From Paenibacillus_AB hodogayensis (GTDB lineage Bacteria; Bacillota; Bacilli; Paenibacillales; NBRC-103111), in contig NZ_BAAAYO010000006.1 in assembly GCF_039536325.1 (NCBI RefSeq), positions 496,001 to 560,000 on the forward strand: a stretch of DNA of 64,000 nucleotides. The letters run 5' to 3'. The notes beneath the pieces are model-generated. The model worked only from the letters and a program-made list of their open reading frames with translations. It did not search any database and was not told the DNA's origin. Shown piece by piece: positions 1 through 8,712 of this stretch. Position numbers and translations under genes: made by a program. Within the stretch, counting starts at the first letter, position 1. The number at the start of each line of letters is the position of its first letter.

Positions 1-1979
1 GTATTCGGCGCATTGTTCACGTCTCCCAGACGGTCCCACGCTCCGGTGAACAGGAATCCGCAGTTGATCAGGCCGCCTCCCTGCATGACGATCTCCCGCG
101 TCCCGACGCGCACCTTCCCCGTTTCCGGCGACGCTCCCTTGAACCACGTGTTGATCAGCGTCAGCTTGTTGATGCTGCCCAGGTTGACGTTGATCACGTT
201 CGTAAACTCGCTGTTCAGGATCGTCAGCTCGCCGTTGATCGGCGTATACCCTACCGCCGTCGTCCCCGACCGGATCGGGCGCGCCAGCTCGTAGCCGTCC
301 ATCATCCCGAACGAGCAGCTGTCGATGATGTTTCTGCGCTTCGCCCGCGACGAGCCTTTGCTGAGCGTAATCATTTCCTGCGCCGTACAGCCTCTCATCT
401 GCAGGCCGTCCATGTTCAGCCAGAACGATCCCGAGTTCGCCAGCTTCGTCCCCGGCTTCGTGTACGACACCACCGCGTGGCAGTCCTCCAGCGTCAAGTC
501 CGTGATCCGCTTCATCGCGATGATCCGCGAGGCGATATGCTTCTTCACTGCTATCCGTTTGGCGCTGTCTCCCCAGTTCGTCCCGCTGTTCGCGAACGAC
601 AGCATCCCCGAGTTGCCGATGTACACCAGGTCGTGCTCGTACTGGCCGTGCGTGACGAACGGCCCGTATTCGTCCCCGTCCCCGTGGCAGTTTTCCACCA
701 TGCAGTAGCCTGCGCAGGTAAAGTCGTTCAAGTGGCGGGCGTTGCTCGTGTTGCAGTCCTTCACGTGCCCGTACAGGACGTTGATCTGCTGCGTCAAGTA
801 ACCCGTTCCGCCCCAGTCCCGTTCCATCGGGTTCATCAGCTGGCACCGCTCCGTCACGTAATGCGAGTTGTACCGCCGCATGACGACCGGCCAAAACACC
901 TTCGTCGCATCGATCCCCGTTACGTCGCATTCTACCGCATATTCGAACGCGACCGGGTTCGAGCCGATCATATCCCAATCCGGCGTCGGCTTCGTCGTCG
1001 CCGAACCGTTCTTCGGCACCGGGTTGCCCACGAACTTCATGTTGCGTACGCAGCTTTGCGTTACCGGATTGATTTTCCGGTATGTGATCGAGCGTCCTGC
1101 CGCCAGTTCCCACCCCGTCTTGTAGTTGAGCCGGATATGCGTCGCGTCGAACACCTCGGTCACCTTCACCAAATAGTCCAGCTCGCGCTGCGCCTTGCCG
1201 CCCGAATTGTTCTCGATCTGCGCATGCCACCAGCTGCCCACCTCGAACGGCGCGGAATCCGCTACCTGGTAAATGTCCGAGTATTCCGGAATCGCCGCAC
1301 TCAGCAGCGCCGTCTGCGTCACGCCCGCCTGCGTCCCTTGGAAAAACAGCACCGCTCCGAACGGATTGTCCAGCGTGTTCAGCTCGATCCCTTCCGTCGT
1401 CACCGTATGGTGCTGAAAATCGATCTCGATATTGCTCCGGCTGAATTTGTGGCGTTTCTTGAAATTGAGATCCGTATACGCCTCGATTCGCTGAATTGCC
1501 GGATCGTTCACCATCGCTTCCAGCGCCGCATCCGCGTCCTGATTCGGGCCGAACACCCCGAACCAGCGGAAGTCCGCCACTCCGTTATGTATCGTTTCGA
1601 AACGGCCCGCCGTGGAACCGCTTAAACTATGCACCGTGCCTCCATTATCGGCTTTGGCGCTGGCCGCCGCCCAGCGTACGAGCTTGCCCCCTCCGTCGCC
1701 GCTCTTCTGGTAACCGCTTACAATGACGTGCTGCCCATCTTTCAACGTATCCGGCCGCATCGCGCGCAGTTCGTTCACATCGGCCGCATGGATCACTTTG
1801 TTTGCGCTCTCCGTCGATACCGGCTGAGTATCGGCTGCCCACGCCAGCTTGGAGGAAACCGCGTTTCCCGCGAGAATGGCGCCGCCGATTCCCAACGTGC
1901 GGAGCATGTTTCTTCTGCTGATCGATTCATTGCCCGTGCCTCCGGCGCCTGACTTTCCCTTTTTCTCCTCATGTTCCAT
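1..1979 (-). CDS. Tat-exported parallel beta-helix (pectate-lyase-like) protein, 3' end outside window
   Basis: The reading frame is open from the ATG at 1979 to the window edge, about 659 residues, so the C-terminus is missing. Residues 20-45 form a twin-arginine signal (SRRNMLRTL, then a hydrophobic AILAG stretch and a WAA cleavage region), so the protein is probably exported folded through Tat. The mature part opens with a segment often seen before right-handed beta-helix domains (VIHAADVNELRAMRPDTLKDG, then WFGVFGPNQDADAALEA). It continues with short parallel-strand repeats ending in Asn and Gly. AAGGAG lies just upstream of the start. The fold and an action on a polysaccharide are inferred; no catalytic residues could be assigned. 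Confidence 0.75.
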   Translation of the reverse strand, partial: MEHEEKKGKSGAGGTGNESISRRNMLRTLGIGGAILAGNAVSSKLAWAADTQPVSTESANKVIHAADVNELRAMRPDTLKDGQHVIVSGYQKSGDGGGKLVRWAAASAKADNGGTVHSLSGSTAGRFETIHNGVADFRWFGVFGPNQDADAALEAMVNDPAIQRIEAYTDLNFKKRHKFSRSNIEIDFQHHTVTTEGIELNTLDNPFGAVLFFQGTQAGVTQTALLSAAIPEYSDIYQVADSAPFEVGSWWHAQIENNSGGKAQRELDYLVKVTEVFDATHIRLNYKTGWELAAGRSITYRKINPVTQSCVRNMKFVGNPVPKNGSATTKPTPDWDMIGSNPVAFEYAVECDVTGIDATKVFWPVVMRRYNSHYVTERCQLMNPMERDWGGTGYLTQQINVLYGHVKDCNTSNARHLNDFTCAGYCMVENCHGDGDEYGPFVTHGQYEHDLVYIGNSGMLSFANSGTNWGDSAKRIAVKKHIASRIIAMKRITDLTLEDCHAVVSYTKPGTKLANSGSFWLNMDGLQMRGCTAQEMITLSKGSSRAKRRNIIDSCSFGMMDGYELARPIRSGTTAVGYTPINGELTILNSEFTNVINVNLGSINKLTLINTWFKGASPETGKVRVGTREIVMQGGGLINCGFLFTGAWDRLGDVNNAPN

Positions 1980-2144
1980 CGATAACAGCTCCTTCTTGTA
2001 CCCGTACGTCTCTGATTCAACACTGATTTGAAAATGACTGGAAATAATTCTGAAAAACAAATTTTAACAAACTCAGGTTTGATCCTGGTTTGTTTTACTC
2101 ATTATATATCCCGATAAGAAATGCCGTCAACGGCCAAAACGATG

Positions 2145-2182
2145 AAAAAACAAAAAAACCCTTTCGATATGAATCGAAAGGG
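2145..2182 (-). terminator. Rho-independent terminator of the trp operon
   Basis: A perfect 10-bp stem (CCCTTTCGAT at 2159-2168 with ATCGAAAGGG at 2173-2182) has a 4-base loop. On the minus strand it is followed by seven Ts, a G and six Ts. It lies 35 bases past the trpA stop. Confidence 0.92.
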
Positions 2183-2217
2183 TAAAGCCTTTAAAAACAA
2201 ACCTGGCGCCGCTGCGT

Positions 2218-3024
2218 TCAGCCTCGCAGCTGACGCACGAATTCGCGAACCTGCACGAGCCCGTCGGAGCGGGAAGATTCGGACAGCAGCAGCGGTGTCG
2301 CCTCTTCGATTTTGCGTACGATCGCGCTCCCGATGACAACCCCGTCGCACGTTTTGGAAAAATGACCGAACTGTTCGCTGGTCGAAATGCCGAAGCCGAT
2401 GGCGATCGGCAAATCCGTGGAGCGGCGCACCGATGCGAGAAAGTCGTCGATGCCGGCAAAAAAGTCCGAGCGCACTCCGGTAACGCCAAGCGAAGAGACG
2501 CAATAAATGAATCCCGAAGCGCTTGCGGTAATTTTGGCGATCCGGTCGTCCGACGTCGGCGCGACAAGCGGGATCAGATGAATGTTATACCGATCGGATA
2601 AGGCCTTGACCGGACCGTTCTCCTCGAACGGCAAATCCGGTATAATTACCCCGCTAATATCGTGCTCGACCAGCAGCTCGAAAAACCGCTCCAAACCAAG
2701 CTGAAGCACCGGGTTATAATAGGTGAACAAAATAAACGGCAAATTGACGTTATGCTCGCGCGCCTGCTTGGCGATGCCCATGCAATCAAGAATCGTAATC
2801 CGATGCTTAAGCGCACGCTCGGAAGCGCGTTGGATAACCGGACCGTCCGCAAGCGGATCGGAATACGGCACGCCCAGCTCGACGATGTCGGCTCCGGCCA
2901 GCTCCAGCTCGCGCAGCAGCGAAAGCGAGACGTCCGGATTCGGATCGCCCATCGTAATGTACGGAATAAGCGCCGTACGGCCCTGGCTTTTCAGCTCTGC
3001 GAATTTGGCATCAATGCGATTCAT
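2218..3024 (-). CDS. trpA: tryptophan synthase alpha subunit
   Basis: 268 residues, normal for TrpA. It cleaves indole-3-glycerol phosphate to indole and glyceraldehyde 3-phosphate and passes indole to TrpB. The catalytic Glu is in DIVELGVPYSDP and the catalytic Asp in the following LADGP; the phosphate-binding GIDDF and GFGIST segments are present near the C-terminus. The ATG at 3024 is chosen because GGGAGG lies 8-9 bases upstream and the family N-terminus (MNRIDAKF) begins here; the frame is open further upstream inside trpB. It overlaps trpB by 14 bases, suggesting translational coupling. It is the last gene of the operon. Confidence 0.96.
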   Translation of the reverse strand: MNRIDAKFAELKSQGRTALIPYITMGDPNPDVSLSLLRELELAGADIVELGVPYSDPLADGPVIQRASERALKHRITILDCMGIAKQAREHNVNLPFILFTYYNPVLQLGLERFFELLVEHDISGVIIPDLPFEENGPVKALSDRYNIHLIPLVAPTSDDRIAKITASASGFIYCVSSLGVTGVRSDFFAGIDDFLASVRRSTDLPIAIGFGISTSEQFGHFSKTCDGVVIGSAIVRKIEEATPLLLSESSRSDGLVQVREFVRQLRG

Positions 3025-4222
3025 GTCCGCTACCTCCCAAGTACCCCATGATCGACTCGACGTCCTTGTCGCCGCGGCCGGACAAGTTGACGACGATAAT
3101 CTGGTCTTTGCCCATCGTCGGAGCCACTTTGAGCGTATGCGCAATCGCATGCGAGCTTTCCAGAGCGGCGATAATGCCTTCGGTGCGGCTCAGCAGCCGG
3201 AGCGCGTCCAGCGCTTCTTTGTCGGTTACCGGCACATATTCCGCGCGCCCGGAATCTTTCAGGTAAGCGTGCTCCGGTCCAATGCCCGGGTAATCGAGCC
3301 CGGCGGAGATGGAGTGAGCGGGCAGCACTTGCCCGAACTCGTCCTGCAGCACGTAGCTGAGCGACCCTTGGAACACGCCAGGGCTGCCCTTGGTCATCGT
3401 AGCCGCATGCTCCTCCGTATCCACTCCGCGTCCGGCTGCTTCCACCCCGATCAGGCGAACCGCTTCGTCGCCCACGAATGGATAGAAGATGCCCATCGCG
3501 TTGCTGCCTCCGCCGACACAAGCGATGACCGTATCAGGAAGACGTCCTTCCTTCTCGAGAATCTGCGCGCGTGCTTCGTCTCCGATAATCCGCTGGAAGT
3601 CGCGTACCATCACCGGATATGGATGCGGTCCGGTGACCGATCCGAGAATATAAAACGTATCGTGAACGTTGCTGACCCAATAGCGCAGCGTTTCGTTGCA
3701 GGCGTCCTTGAGCGTGCGCGTCCCCGACATAACCGGGACGACTTCGGCTCCCAGCAGGTTCATGCGGAACACGTTCAATTGCTGTCGCTTCGTGTCCTCT
3801 TCGCCCATAAACACTTTGCATTCCAGTCCGAGCAAAGCCGCGACCGTGGCCGAAGCGACGCCGTGCTGACCGGCTCCGGTTTCGGCTATGATCTTTTTCT
3901 TGCCCATCCGCTTCGCCAGCACCGCCTGGCCGATCGTATTGTTGATTTTGTGTGCGCCGGTATGGTTTAAGTCTTCGCGCTTCAAATAAATTTTGGCCCC
4001 GCCCAGATGCTCGGTTAGCCGTTCGGCGTAATAAAGCCGGGACGGCCGTCCCGCATATTCGTTTAGAAGCGTCCGCACTTCCGCAATAAAATCGGGATCT
4101 TGCGAATATTTGCGATACGCCTCGTCCAGCTCGATTAAAGCGTTCATCAACGTCTCCGGCACGTAACGGCCTCCGAAAGCGCCGAAGCGGCCTTGCTCGT
4201 CAGGCATTTGCATGCGACTCAT
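3011..4222 (-). CDS. trpB: tryptophan synthase beta subunit
   Basis: 403 residues. A PLP enzyme that condenses indole with serine to give tryptophan, working as an alpha2-beta2 complex with TrpA. The PLP lysine is in HTGAHKINNT, the catalytic Glu in AETGAGQHG, and the PLP-phosphate loop is GGGSNAMG. It overlaps trpF by 23 bases at its start and trpA by 14 at its end. Three in-frame ATGs (4222, 4213, 4207) lie close together; the first is used here, but any could be the true start. Confidence 0.96.
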   Translation of the reverse strand: MSRMQMPDEQGRFGAFGGRYVPETLMNALIELDEAYRKYSQDPDFIAEVRTLLNEYAGRPSRLYYAERLTEHLGGAKIYLKREDLNHTGAHKINNTIGQAVLAKRMGKKKIIAETGAGQHGVASATVAALLGLECKVFMGEEDTKRQQLNVFRMNLLGAEVVPVMSGTRTLKDACNETLRYWVSNVHDTFYILGSVTGPHPYPVMVRDFQRIIGDEARAQILEKEGRLPDTVIACVGGGSNAMGIFYPFVGDEAVRLIGVEAAGRGVDTEEHAATMTKGSPGVFQGSLSYVLQDEFGQVLPAHSISAGLDYPGIGPEHAYLKDSGRAEYVPVTDKEALDALRLLSRTEGIIAALESSHAIAHTLKVAPTMGKDQIIVVNLSGRGDKDVESIMGYLGGSGHESH

Positions 4223-4898
4223 GACGTTTCACCCTTTCCACGAAAGCAGTAATTTTATGAACATCTTTGACGCCGTCCATCTCCACGCCGCTCGACACAT
4301 CAACACCGTCGGGAGCGTAAGCCCCGATCAGCTCGGCTACGTTATCTGGATCCAAGCCGCCGGCGACCAGCATCGGGATGCCGTTGCGGCGCGCCCAAGC
4401 GGCGTAGTCGGGGATGCGGCTCCAGTCGAACGTCTTCCCCGTGCCTCCCCCGACCGTATCCAACAACAATCCGTCGACGCAGCCGGCATACGGATCCAGC
4501 GCGGCCGCTACCGCCTGAGCGCCGTCCTGTCCGGAAGCGGCGCCCTCCGTTTCGGCAAACGAGCATACGCGGTATACGCGGACGCCGAACATCTCCCTCA
4601 CCCACCGGCAAAACTCCGGCGACTCCGCTCCATGCAGCTGTATGATGTCAAGCGGCGCCTCGCGCAGCGCTTCCGCGAGCTGCTGCTCCGTCGGATTGAC
4701 GAACACGCCGGCCGTAAGCGGCGCCGGGGCGCCCGTACGACGTCGCTCGTTCACCGCCCGCACCATGTCCCCGGCAAGCGCCGGCGTTACCTGCCGCTTG
4801 CTCGGAGCAAGGATGAAGCCGATATAATCAATCGGCAGGTGAAGCACCGCCTTCACGGTCTCGACATCTTTAAACCCGCATATTTTGACCGTCGTCAT
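4200..4898 (-). CDS. trpF: phosphoribosylanthranilate isomerase
   Basis: 232 residues. It performs the Amadori rearrangement of phosphoribosylanthranilate to CdRP in tryptophan synthesis. The N-terminal KICGF motif carries the catalytic Cys and the later LLLDTVGGGTGKTFDW segment carries the catalytic Asp; VAGGLDPDN and GVDVSSGVE are the TIM-barrel phosphate-binding loops. GGGAGG lies 9 bases before the ATG. The trpC stop is 1 base before this gene's start region and its 3' end runs into trpB. Confidence 0.95.
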   Translation of the reverse strand: MTTVKICGFKDVETVKAVLHLPIDYIGFILAPSKRQVTPALAGDMVRAVNERRRTGAPAPLTAGVFVNPTEQQLAEALREAPLDIIQLHGAESPEFCRWVREMFGVRVYRVCSFAETEGAASGQDGAQAVAAALDPYAGCVDGLLLDTVGGGTGKTFDWSRIPDYAAWARRNGIPMLVAGGLDPDNVAELIGAYAPDGVDVSSGVEMDGVKDVHKITAFVERVKRHESHANA

Positions 4899-4899
4899 C

Positions 4900-5700
4900 T
4901 TACTCGGCCTCCCGCGTACCCGCTTGTCCCATCAGAGCCCCGACCGCGTCCGCAACGACCGGCTGGCGCATGAAATGTTCGCCCACGAGTACGGCGTCGG
5001 CTCCGATCGAGCGCAAATAACCGATTTCATCCGGTACGGAAATACCGCTTTCGCTGACGACCGTCTTCCCTTCCGGAATGTGGCGGATCAGCTCCTCGGT
5101 CGTTTTCAGATCGGTGACGAACGTGCGCAGGTTGCGGTTGTTGATGCCGATCAGCGTGGCGTCCAGCGTCAGCACCCGTTCCAACTCCTCGCGGTCGTGC
5201 ACCTCCACAAGCGTATCGAGTCCCAGATCGCGAGCCAGCGCCAAGTAATCGCGCAGCTGCTCCGTGGTCAAGATGGCCGCGATCAGCAAGATAGCATCCG
5301 CTCCGATCAGCCGGGCTTCGTAAATTTGCGCCGGATCAATCGTAAAATCTTTGCGCAAAATAGGCAAACGAACCGCTTCGCGAACGGCGCTCAAATAATC
5401 GTTGGAGCCTTGAAAATAGTCCGTATCCGTCAAGACGGACAAGCAATCCGCCTGAGCGGCTTCATAAGCCCGGGCGATCCCGACCGGATCGAAATCCGGA
5501 CGGATCAGCCCTTTGGACGGCGACGCCTTCTTCACTTCGGCGATCAACCCCATATTCCGCTTGCGCTCGGCGAGCGCGCGCTCGAAGCCGAGGCAGGCGG
5601 GCATGGACGCGATCCGGCTTTCCGCCGCCGGTATCGATAAAGTTTGCTTCAGCCGTTCAACTTCCGTATGTTTGGTCGCTACGATTTTATCTAGAAACAT
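4900..5700 (-). CDS. trpC: indole-3-glycerol phosphate synthase
   Basis: 266 residues, a single-domain TIM-barrel enzyme that closes and decarboxylates CdRP to indole-3-glycerol phosphate. The signature IAEVKKASPSKG near residue 53 supplies a catalytic lysine; LRKDFTID, GINNRNL and VVSESGI are the usual active-site loops. It overlaps the trpD stop by 14 bases and ends one base before the trpF gene. GGGAGAA lies upstream of the ATG. Confidence 0.96.
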   Translation of the reverse strand: MFLDKIVATKHTEVERLKQTLSIPAAESRIASMPACLGFERALAERKRNMGLIAEVKKASPSKGLIRPDFDPVGIARAYEAAQADCLSVLTDTDYFQGSNDYLSAVREAVRLPILRKDFTIDPAQIYEARLIGADAILLIAAILTTEQLRDYLALARDLGLDTLVEVHDREELERVLTLDATLIGINNRNLRTFVTDLKTTEELIRHIPEGKTVVSESGISVPDEIGYLRSIGADAVLVGEHFMRQPVVADAVGALMGQAGTREAE

Positions 5701-6730
5701 GAGCCGATTCTCCCGTTACTTGGACTAGCTGCTCCAGCTTCTCCGCGGCTTTCCCGGAGTCGATGGCCGCACCCGCTAATTTTACACCTTCCTGCAGCGT
5801 TGAGCAACGGCCGGTCACATAGAAGCAAGCTCCGGCGTTGGCGAGAATGATGTCCCGGCATGCGCCCGGGGCGCCAGCGAACACGCTGCGGATAATCGCC
5901 GCATTGGCCGCGGCGTCGCCTCCGACCACATCGCTCATCGGATAAGCGCGCAAGCCGAGTTCGTCAGGGGCGATGTCGAACGTACGGACGTCCCCGTCCT
6001 TCAGCTCGGTCACTTTGGTCGCCGCCGAAATGCTGATTTCGTCAAGCCCGTCGTAGCTCGCCACGACAAGCGCCCGCTTGATCCCGAGCGAGCCGAGCAC
6101 TTCGGCGACCAGCTCGGTCCGATTGCGGTCGAATATGCCGAGCAGTTGCCGGTCGGCTCCGGCCGGATTGGTCAAGGGACCGAGCAGGTTGAACACGGTG
6201 CGGATGCCGATTTCCTTGCGCGGCACGGCCGCATGCTTCATGGAAGGATGATGCGCCTGGGCAAACATGAAGCAGATGCCGATGCGCTCGAGGCAAGCTG
6301 ACGCCTGCTCGGCGGACAGCCCGATCGTGACGCCCAGCGCTTCCAGCACGTCGGCGCTGCCGCTCTTGCTCGACATGGCCCGGTTGCCGTGCTTGGCTAC
6401 GCGGATGCCGCCGGCTGCGGCGACGATCGCCGATGCCGTGGAAATATTGAACGTATCCGCTCCGTCGCCGCCGGTTCCGCACGTATCGAGCAGGTTGAAC
6501 CGCTCCGAATGCACCGCATTCGCCTTGCTGCGCATCGTCTCCGCGAATCCACCGATTTCGTCCGCCGTTTCTCCCTTCATGCGCAGCGCGGTAAGCAGAC
6601 TGCCGATCTGCGCCTGGGTCGCTCCGCCCTCCATGATGATCTCCATCGCCGCCTTCGCTTCGTCGCGAGTCAGATGGGCGCCGCCGACCACTTTGGCGAT
6701 CGCCTGCTGTATGGAAATGCCGTAGACCAT
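5687..6730 (-). CDS. trpD: anthranilate phosphoribosyltransferase
   Basis: 347 residues. It transfers phosphoribose from PRPP to anthranilate. The PRPP-binding glycine loop DTCGTGGDG and the KHGNRAMSS and GPLTNPAG motifs are all present. GGGAGG is 8 bases from the ATG. It is separated from trpE by 31 bases and overlaps trpC by 14. It lacks a fused TrpG amidotransferase domain. Confidence 0.95.
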   Translation of the reverse strand: MVYGISIQQAIAKVVGGAHLTRDEAKAAMEIIMEGGATQAQIGSLLTALRMKGETADEIGGFAETMRSKANAVHSERFNLLDTCGTGGDGADTFNISTASAIVAAAGGIRVAKHGNRAMSSKSGSADVLEALGVTIGLSAEQASACLERIGICFMFAQAHHPSMKHAAVPRKEIGIRTVFNLLGPLTNPAGADRQLLGIFDRNRTELVAEVLGSLGIKRALVVASYDGLDEISISAATKVTELKDGDVRTFDIAPDELGLRAYPMSDVVGGDAAANAAIIRSVFAGAPGACRDIILANAGACFYVTGRCSTLQEGVKLAGAAIDSGKAAEKLEQLVQVTGESAHVSR

Positions 6731-6761
6731 AATCGTTTCCTCCCGCCGTTCGTTCTCCGGT

Positions 6762-8297
6762 TTAATAATAGTCCTGGTTGGTGACCGTAGCCGCTTTCTC
6801 CGTCTCCGTGAATATCGCTTCCGCCATCCGTACCGCTTTCAGCATCCCCATCGCCTTATTGACGGTTTCGTTGTACTCCATCTCCGGAACGGAATCCCAG
6901 ACGATGCCCGCCCCCGCCTGCACATACGCCTTGCCGTGCTTGAAAATAAGCGTGCGGATCGTAATGCAGGTATTCAGGTTTCCCGAGAAGCCGAGGTAGC
7001 CGATCGCTCCGGCGTAGGCGCCCCTTGCTTCGTTCTCCATCTCCGCGATAATTTCCATCGCCCGCAGCTTCGGCGCTCCGGATACGGTGCCTGCTGGCAG
7101 GCAAGAAATGAATGCGTCGAAAAAGTCTTTATCCTCCCGCAGCTTGCCGGACACGTTGGACACAATATGCATGACGTGCGAATACCGCTCGATCTCCATG
7201 AACATATCGCACTTCACGCTGCCGAATTGGGCCACGCGTCCGATATCGTTGCGTCCGAGGTCGACCAGCATCAGATGCTCCGCCCGTTCCTTCTCGTCCG
7301 CGAGCAGCTCCCGCTCTAGCGCAGCGTCCTCCTCCGGCGTCTTCCCTCTCGGGCGCGTCCCGGCGATCGGTCGTGTCTCGACCCGTTCCCCGTCCACCTT
7401 GACGAGCGCCTCTGGGGAGGTGCCGACGATGACTTCGTCGTCCATTTTCAAATAGTACATGTAGGGCGACGGGTTCATCGTTCTCAGCACGCGATAGACG
7501 TGCAGCGGATCGATCTCGGTCTCGATATGGAACCGCTGGGACAGCACCACCTGGAAGATGTCTCCGGCGCGAATGTATTCTTTCGCCTTCTCGACGTTGC
7601 CGATGTACTGCTCCTTCGTCAAGTTGGAGTGCACCACGCCGAGATCGATGTCCGCGGGAATCGCGTTTTGCTTCGTCCGCTGCGTCACCGGCTGTTGAAT
7701 CCGTTCGATCGCGGCGTCGATCTTGGCGCAGGTGCGGTGATACGCCTCGGCGATCTGCGCGTCGGTCGCATGCTTCTCGATGTGCACGTTGCCGATGACC
7801 TTGATCTGCTGCTTGAAATGGTCGAACACGATCACCTGGTCGCAAAACATAAACTCGATGTCGTTCATCTGCAAATCGTCATGGCGGTGGGCCGGCAGCT
7901 TCTCGTAATATTGCAGCAGATCGTAGCCGAAAAAGCCGATCGCCCCGCCGGTGAACGGGGGAAAATCGGGGAGAGCCGGGCTCGAGTAGCTTCTCAGCAG
8001 CCCCTTCAGCAGCTCCAGCGGCTTGTCGTCCACGATTTGGCGGACGCCGTTCAGCTCGATCTCCATCGCGCCGTGCTTGCCCTTCACCATCAGGAAAGGC
8101 TCCGTCCCGATAAACGAATATCGCGCCCATTTGACCCCGCCCTCTACGCTTTCCAGCAGAAACGCCCGCTGCTCCTCGTAAAAGTGCTGGAATACGCGAA
8201 TCGGCGTTTCCGTGTCGGCCATCAGGTGGCGAACGACCGGGATCAGGTTATGCGTGCCGGCAAGGCGAATCACTTCTTTCAGCTCGGGCGTGTACAT
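6762..8297 (-). CDS. trpE: anthranilate synthase component I
   Basis: About 511 residues, first gene of the operon. It makes anthranilate from chorismate with ammonia supplied by a glutamine amidotransferase. The tryptophan feedback site LLESVEGG is at residue ~50, and the C-terminal chorismate-binding domain has PAGTVSGAPK and YAGAIGY. Three ATG codons follow each other at 8303, 8300 and 8297. The AAAGGAG site is only 2 bases from the first but 5 and 8 from the others, so the third is listed. No trpG lies in the operon; as in Bacillus, a pabA-type subunit elsewhere may serve. Expression is probably controlled by TRAP. Confidence 0.95.
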   Translation of the reverse strand: MYTPELKEVIRLAGTHNLIPVVRHLMADTETPIRVFQHFYEEQRAFLLESVEGGVKWARYSFIGTEPFLMVKGKHGAMEIELNGVRQIVDDKPLELLKGLLRSYSSPALPDFPPFTGGAIGFFGYDLLQYYEKLPAHRHDDLQMNDIEFMFCDQVIVFDHFKQQIKVIGNVHIEKHATDAQIAEAYHRTCAKIDAAIERIQQPVTQRTKQNAIPADIDLGVVHSNLTKEQYIGNVEKAKEYIRAGDIFQVVLSQRFHIETEIDPLHVYRVLRTMNPSPYMYYLKMDDEVIVGTSPEALVKVDGERVETRPIAGTRPRGKTPEEDAALERELLADEKERAEHLMLVDLGRNDIGRVAQFGSVKCDMFMEIERYSHVMHIVSNVSGKLREDKDFFDAFISCLPAGTVSGAPKLRAMEIIAEMENEARGAYAGAIGYLGFSGNLNTCITIRTLIFKHGKAYVQAGAGIVWDSVPEMEYNETVNKAMGMLKAVRMAEAIFTETEKAATVTNQDYY

Positions 8298-8343
8298 CAT
8301 CATCTCTCCTTTGCGGCGATAGGCCGAAAATCATCGGAAGCAG

Positions 8344-8367
8344 AAAAGCCTCTACCGAAGTAGAGGC
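8344..8367 (-). terminator. trp leader attenuator hairpin
   Basis: An 8-bp perfect stem (GCCTCTAC with GTAGAGGC, loop TTCG on the minus strand), extendable by two A-T pairs, followed by TTTTCTG. It lies inside the 5' leader, about 45 bases before trpE. Its first arm is complementary to the GTAGAGC at 8624-8618 and GTAGAG at 8641-8636 inside the GAG-repeat region, so an antiterminator excluding this hairpin can form when the repeats are free. The U-run is short. Confidence 0.75.
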
Positions 8368-8599
8368 TTGGAATGGCGATAAGTTTCGTAAGTTTCGCGA
8401 AAAAAAAGCATCGGTTGGACCTGCCGCGTACAGCTCATACCCGGTCGGCAAAACCGAAACTGCATACCACGACGCCGTTCGGCGTACAAAGGTACTCAAA
8501 ATTCGGCAACGCTACCGTCGCTTGAACGTTCCGCACGCATAAAATCCCGGCTAAATGCCAACAACCTGCAGCCGAATACATCCTATGTACCCGCTGCCG

Positions 8600-8658
8600 C
8601 TCTCTTCTCTAAACTCAGCTCTACTCGCTCCAAAACTCTACCTGTACTCTGCTCACTC
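8600..8658 (-). promoter_or_regulatory. candidate TRAP-binding site in the trp leader
   Basis: Read on the minus strand, these 59 bases hold ten non-overlapping GAG/UAG triplets (starting near 8658, 8654, 8649, 8638, 8630, 8626, 8621, 8616, 8611 and 8604) plus one CAG at 8644. Spacers are mostly 1-3 bases, with longer ones near 8633 and 8607. TRAP is an 11-mer ring that binds eleven (G/U)AG triplets spaced by 2-3 bases, and a TRAP gene lies in this window at 32424-32663. Assignment is by pattern; the spacing is less regular than in B. subtilis. Confidence 0.75.
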
Positions 8659-8671
8659 TTGCTTTGTTACC

Positions 8672-8701
8672 ACTATACTACAAACGGGCGCGGGACGTCA
8701 A
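8672..8701 (-). promoter_or_regulatory. trp operon promoter (sigma-A type)
   Basis: TTGACG at 8701-8696, an 18-base spacer, and TATAGT at 8677-8672. Transcription would start near 8665, giving a leader of about 365 bases that begins with the triplet repeats. The -35 box abuts the stop of the gene at 8713. A 15-base near-palindrome, AAACGGT-T-ACCGTTT (8700-8714), overlaps it and may be an operator or chance. Confidence 0.75.
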
Positions 8702-8712
8702 ACGGTTACCGT

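Noticed and set aside
2063..2098. A hairpin (ACAAACT-AGG with CCTGGTTTGT) upstream of the Tat protein gene
   Set aside because: The stem is short with a bulge, and no conserved riboswitch pattern could be seen; left out as unsupported.
8304..8671. A T-box tRNA-Trp leader upstream of trpE
   Set aside because: No T-box core (AGGGTGGNACCGCG-like) or specifier stem was found. The triplet repeats plus an attenuator, and mtrB in the window, fit TRAP better.
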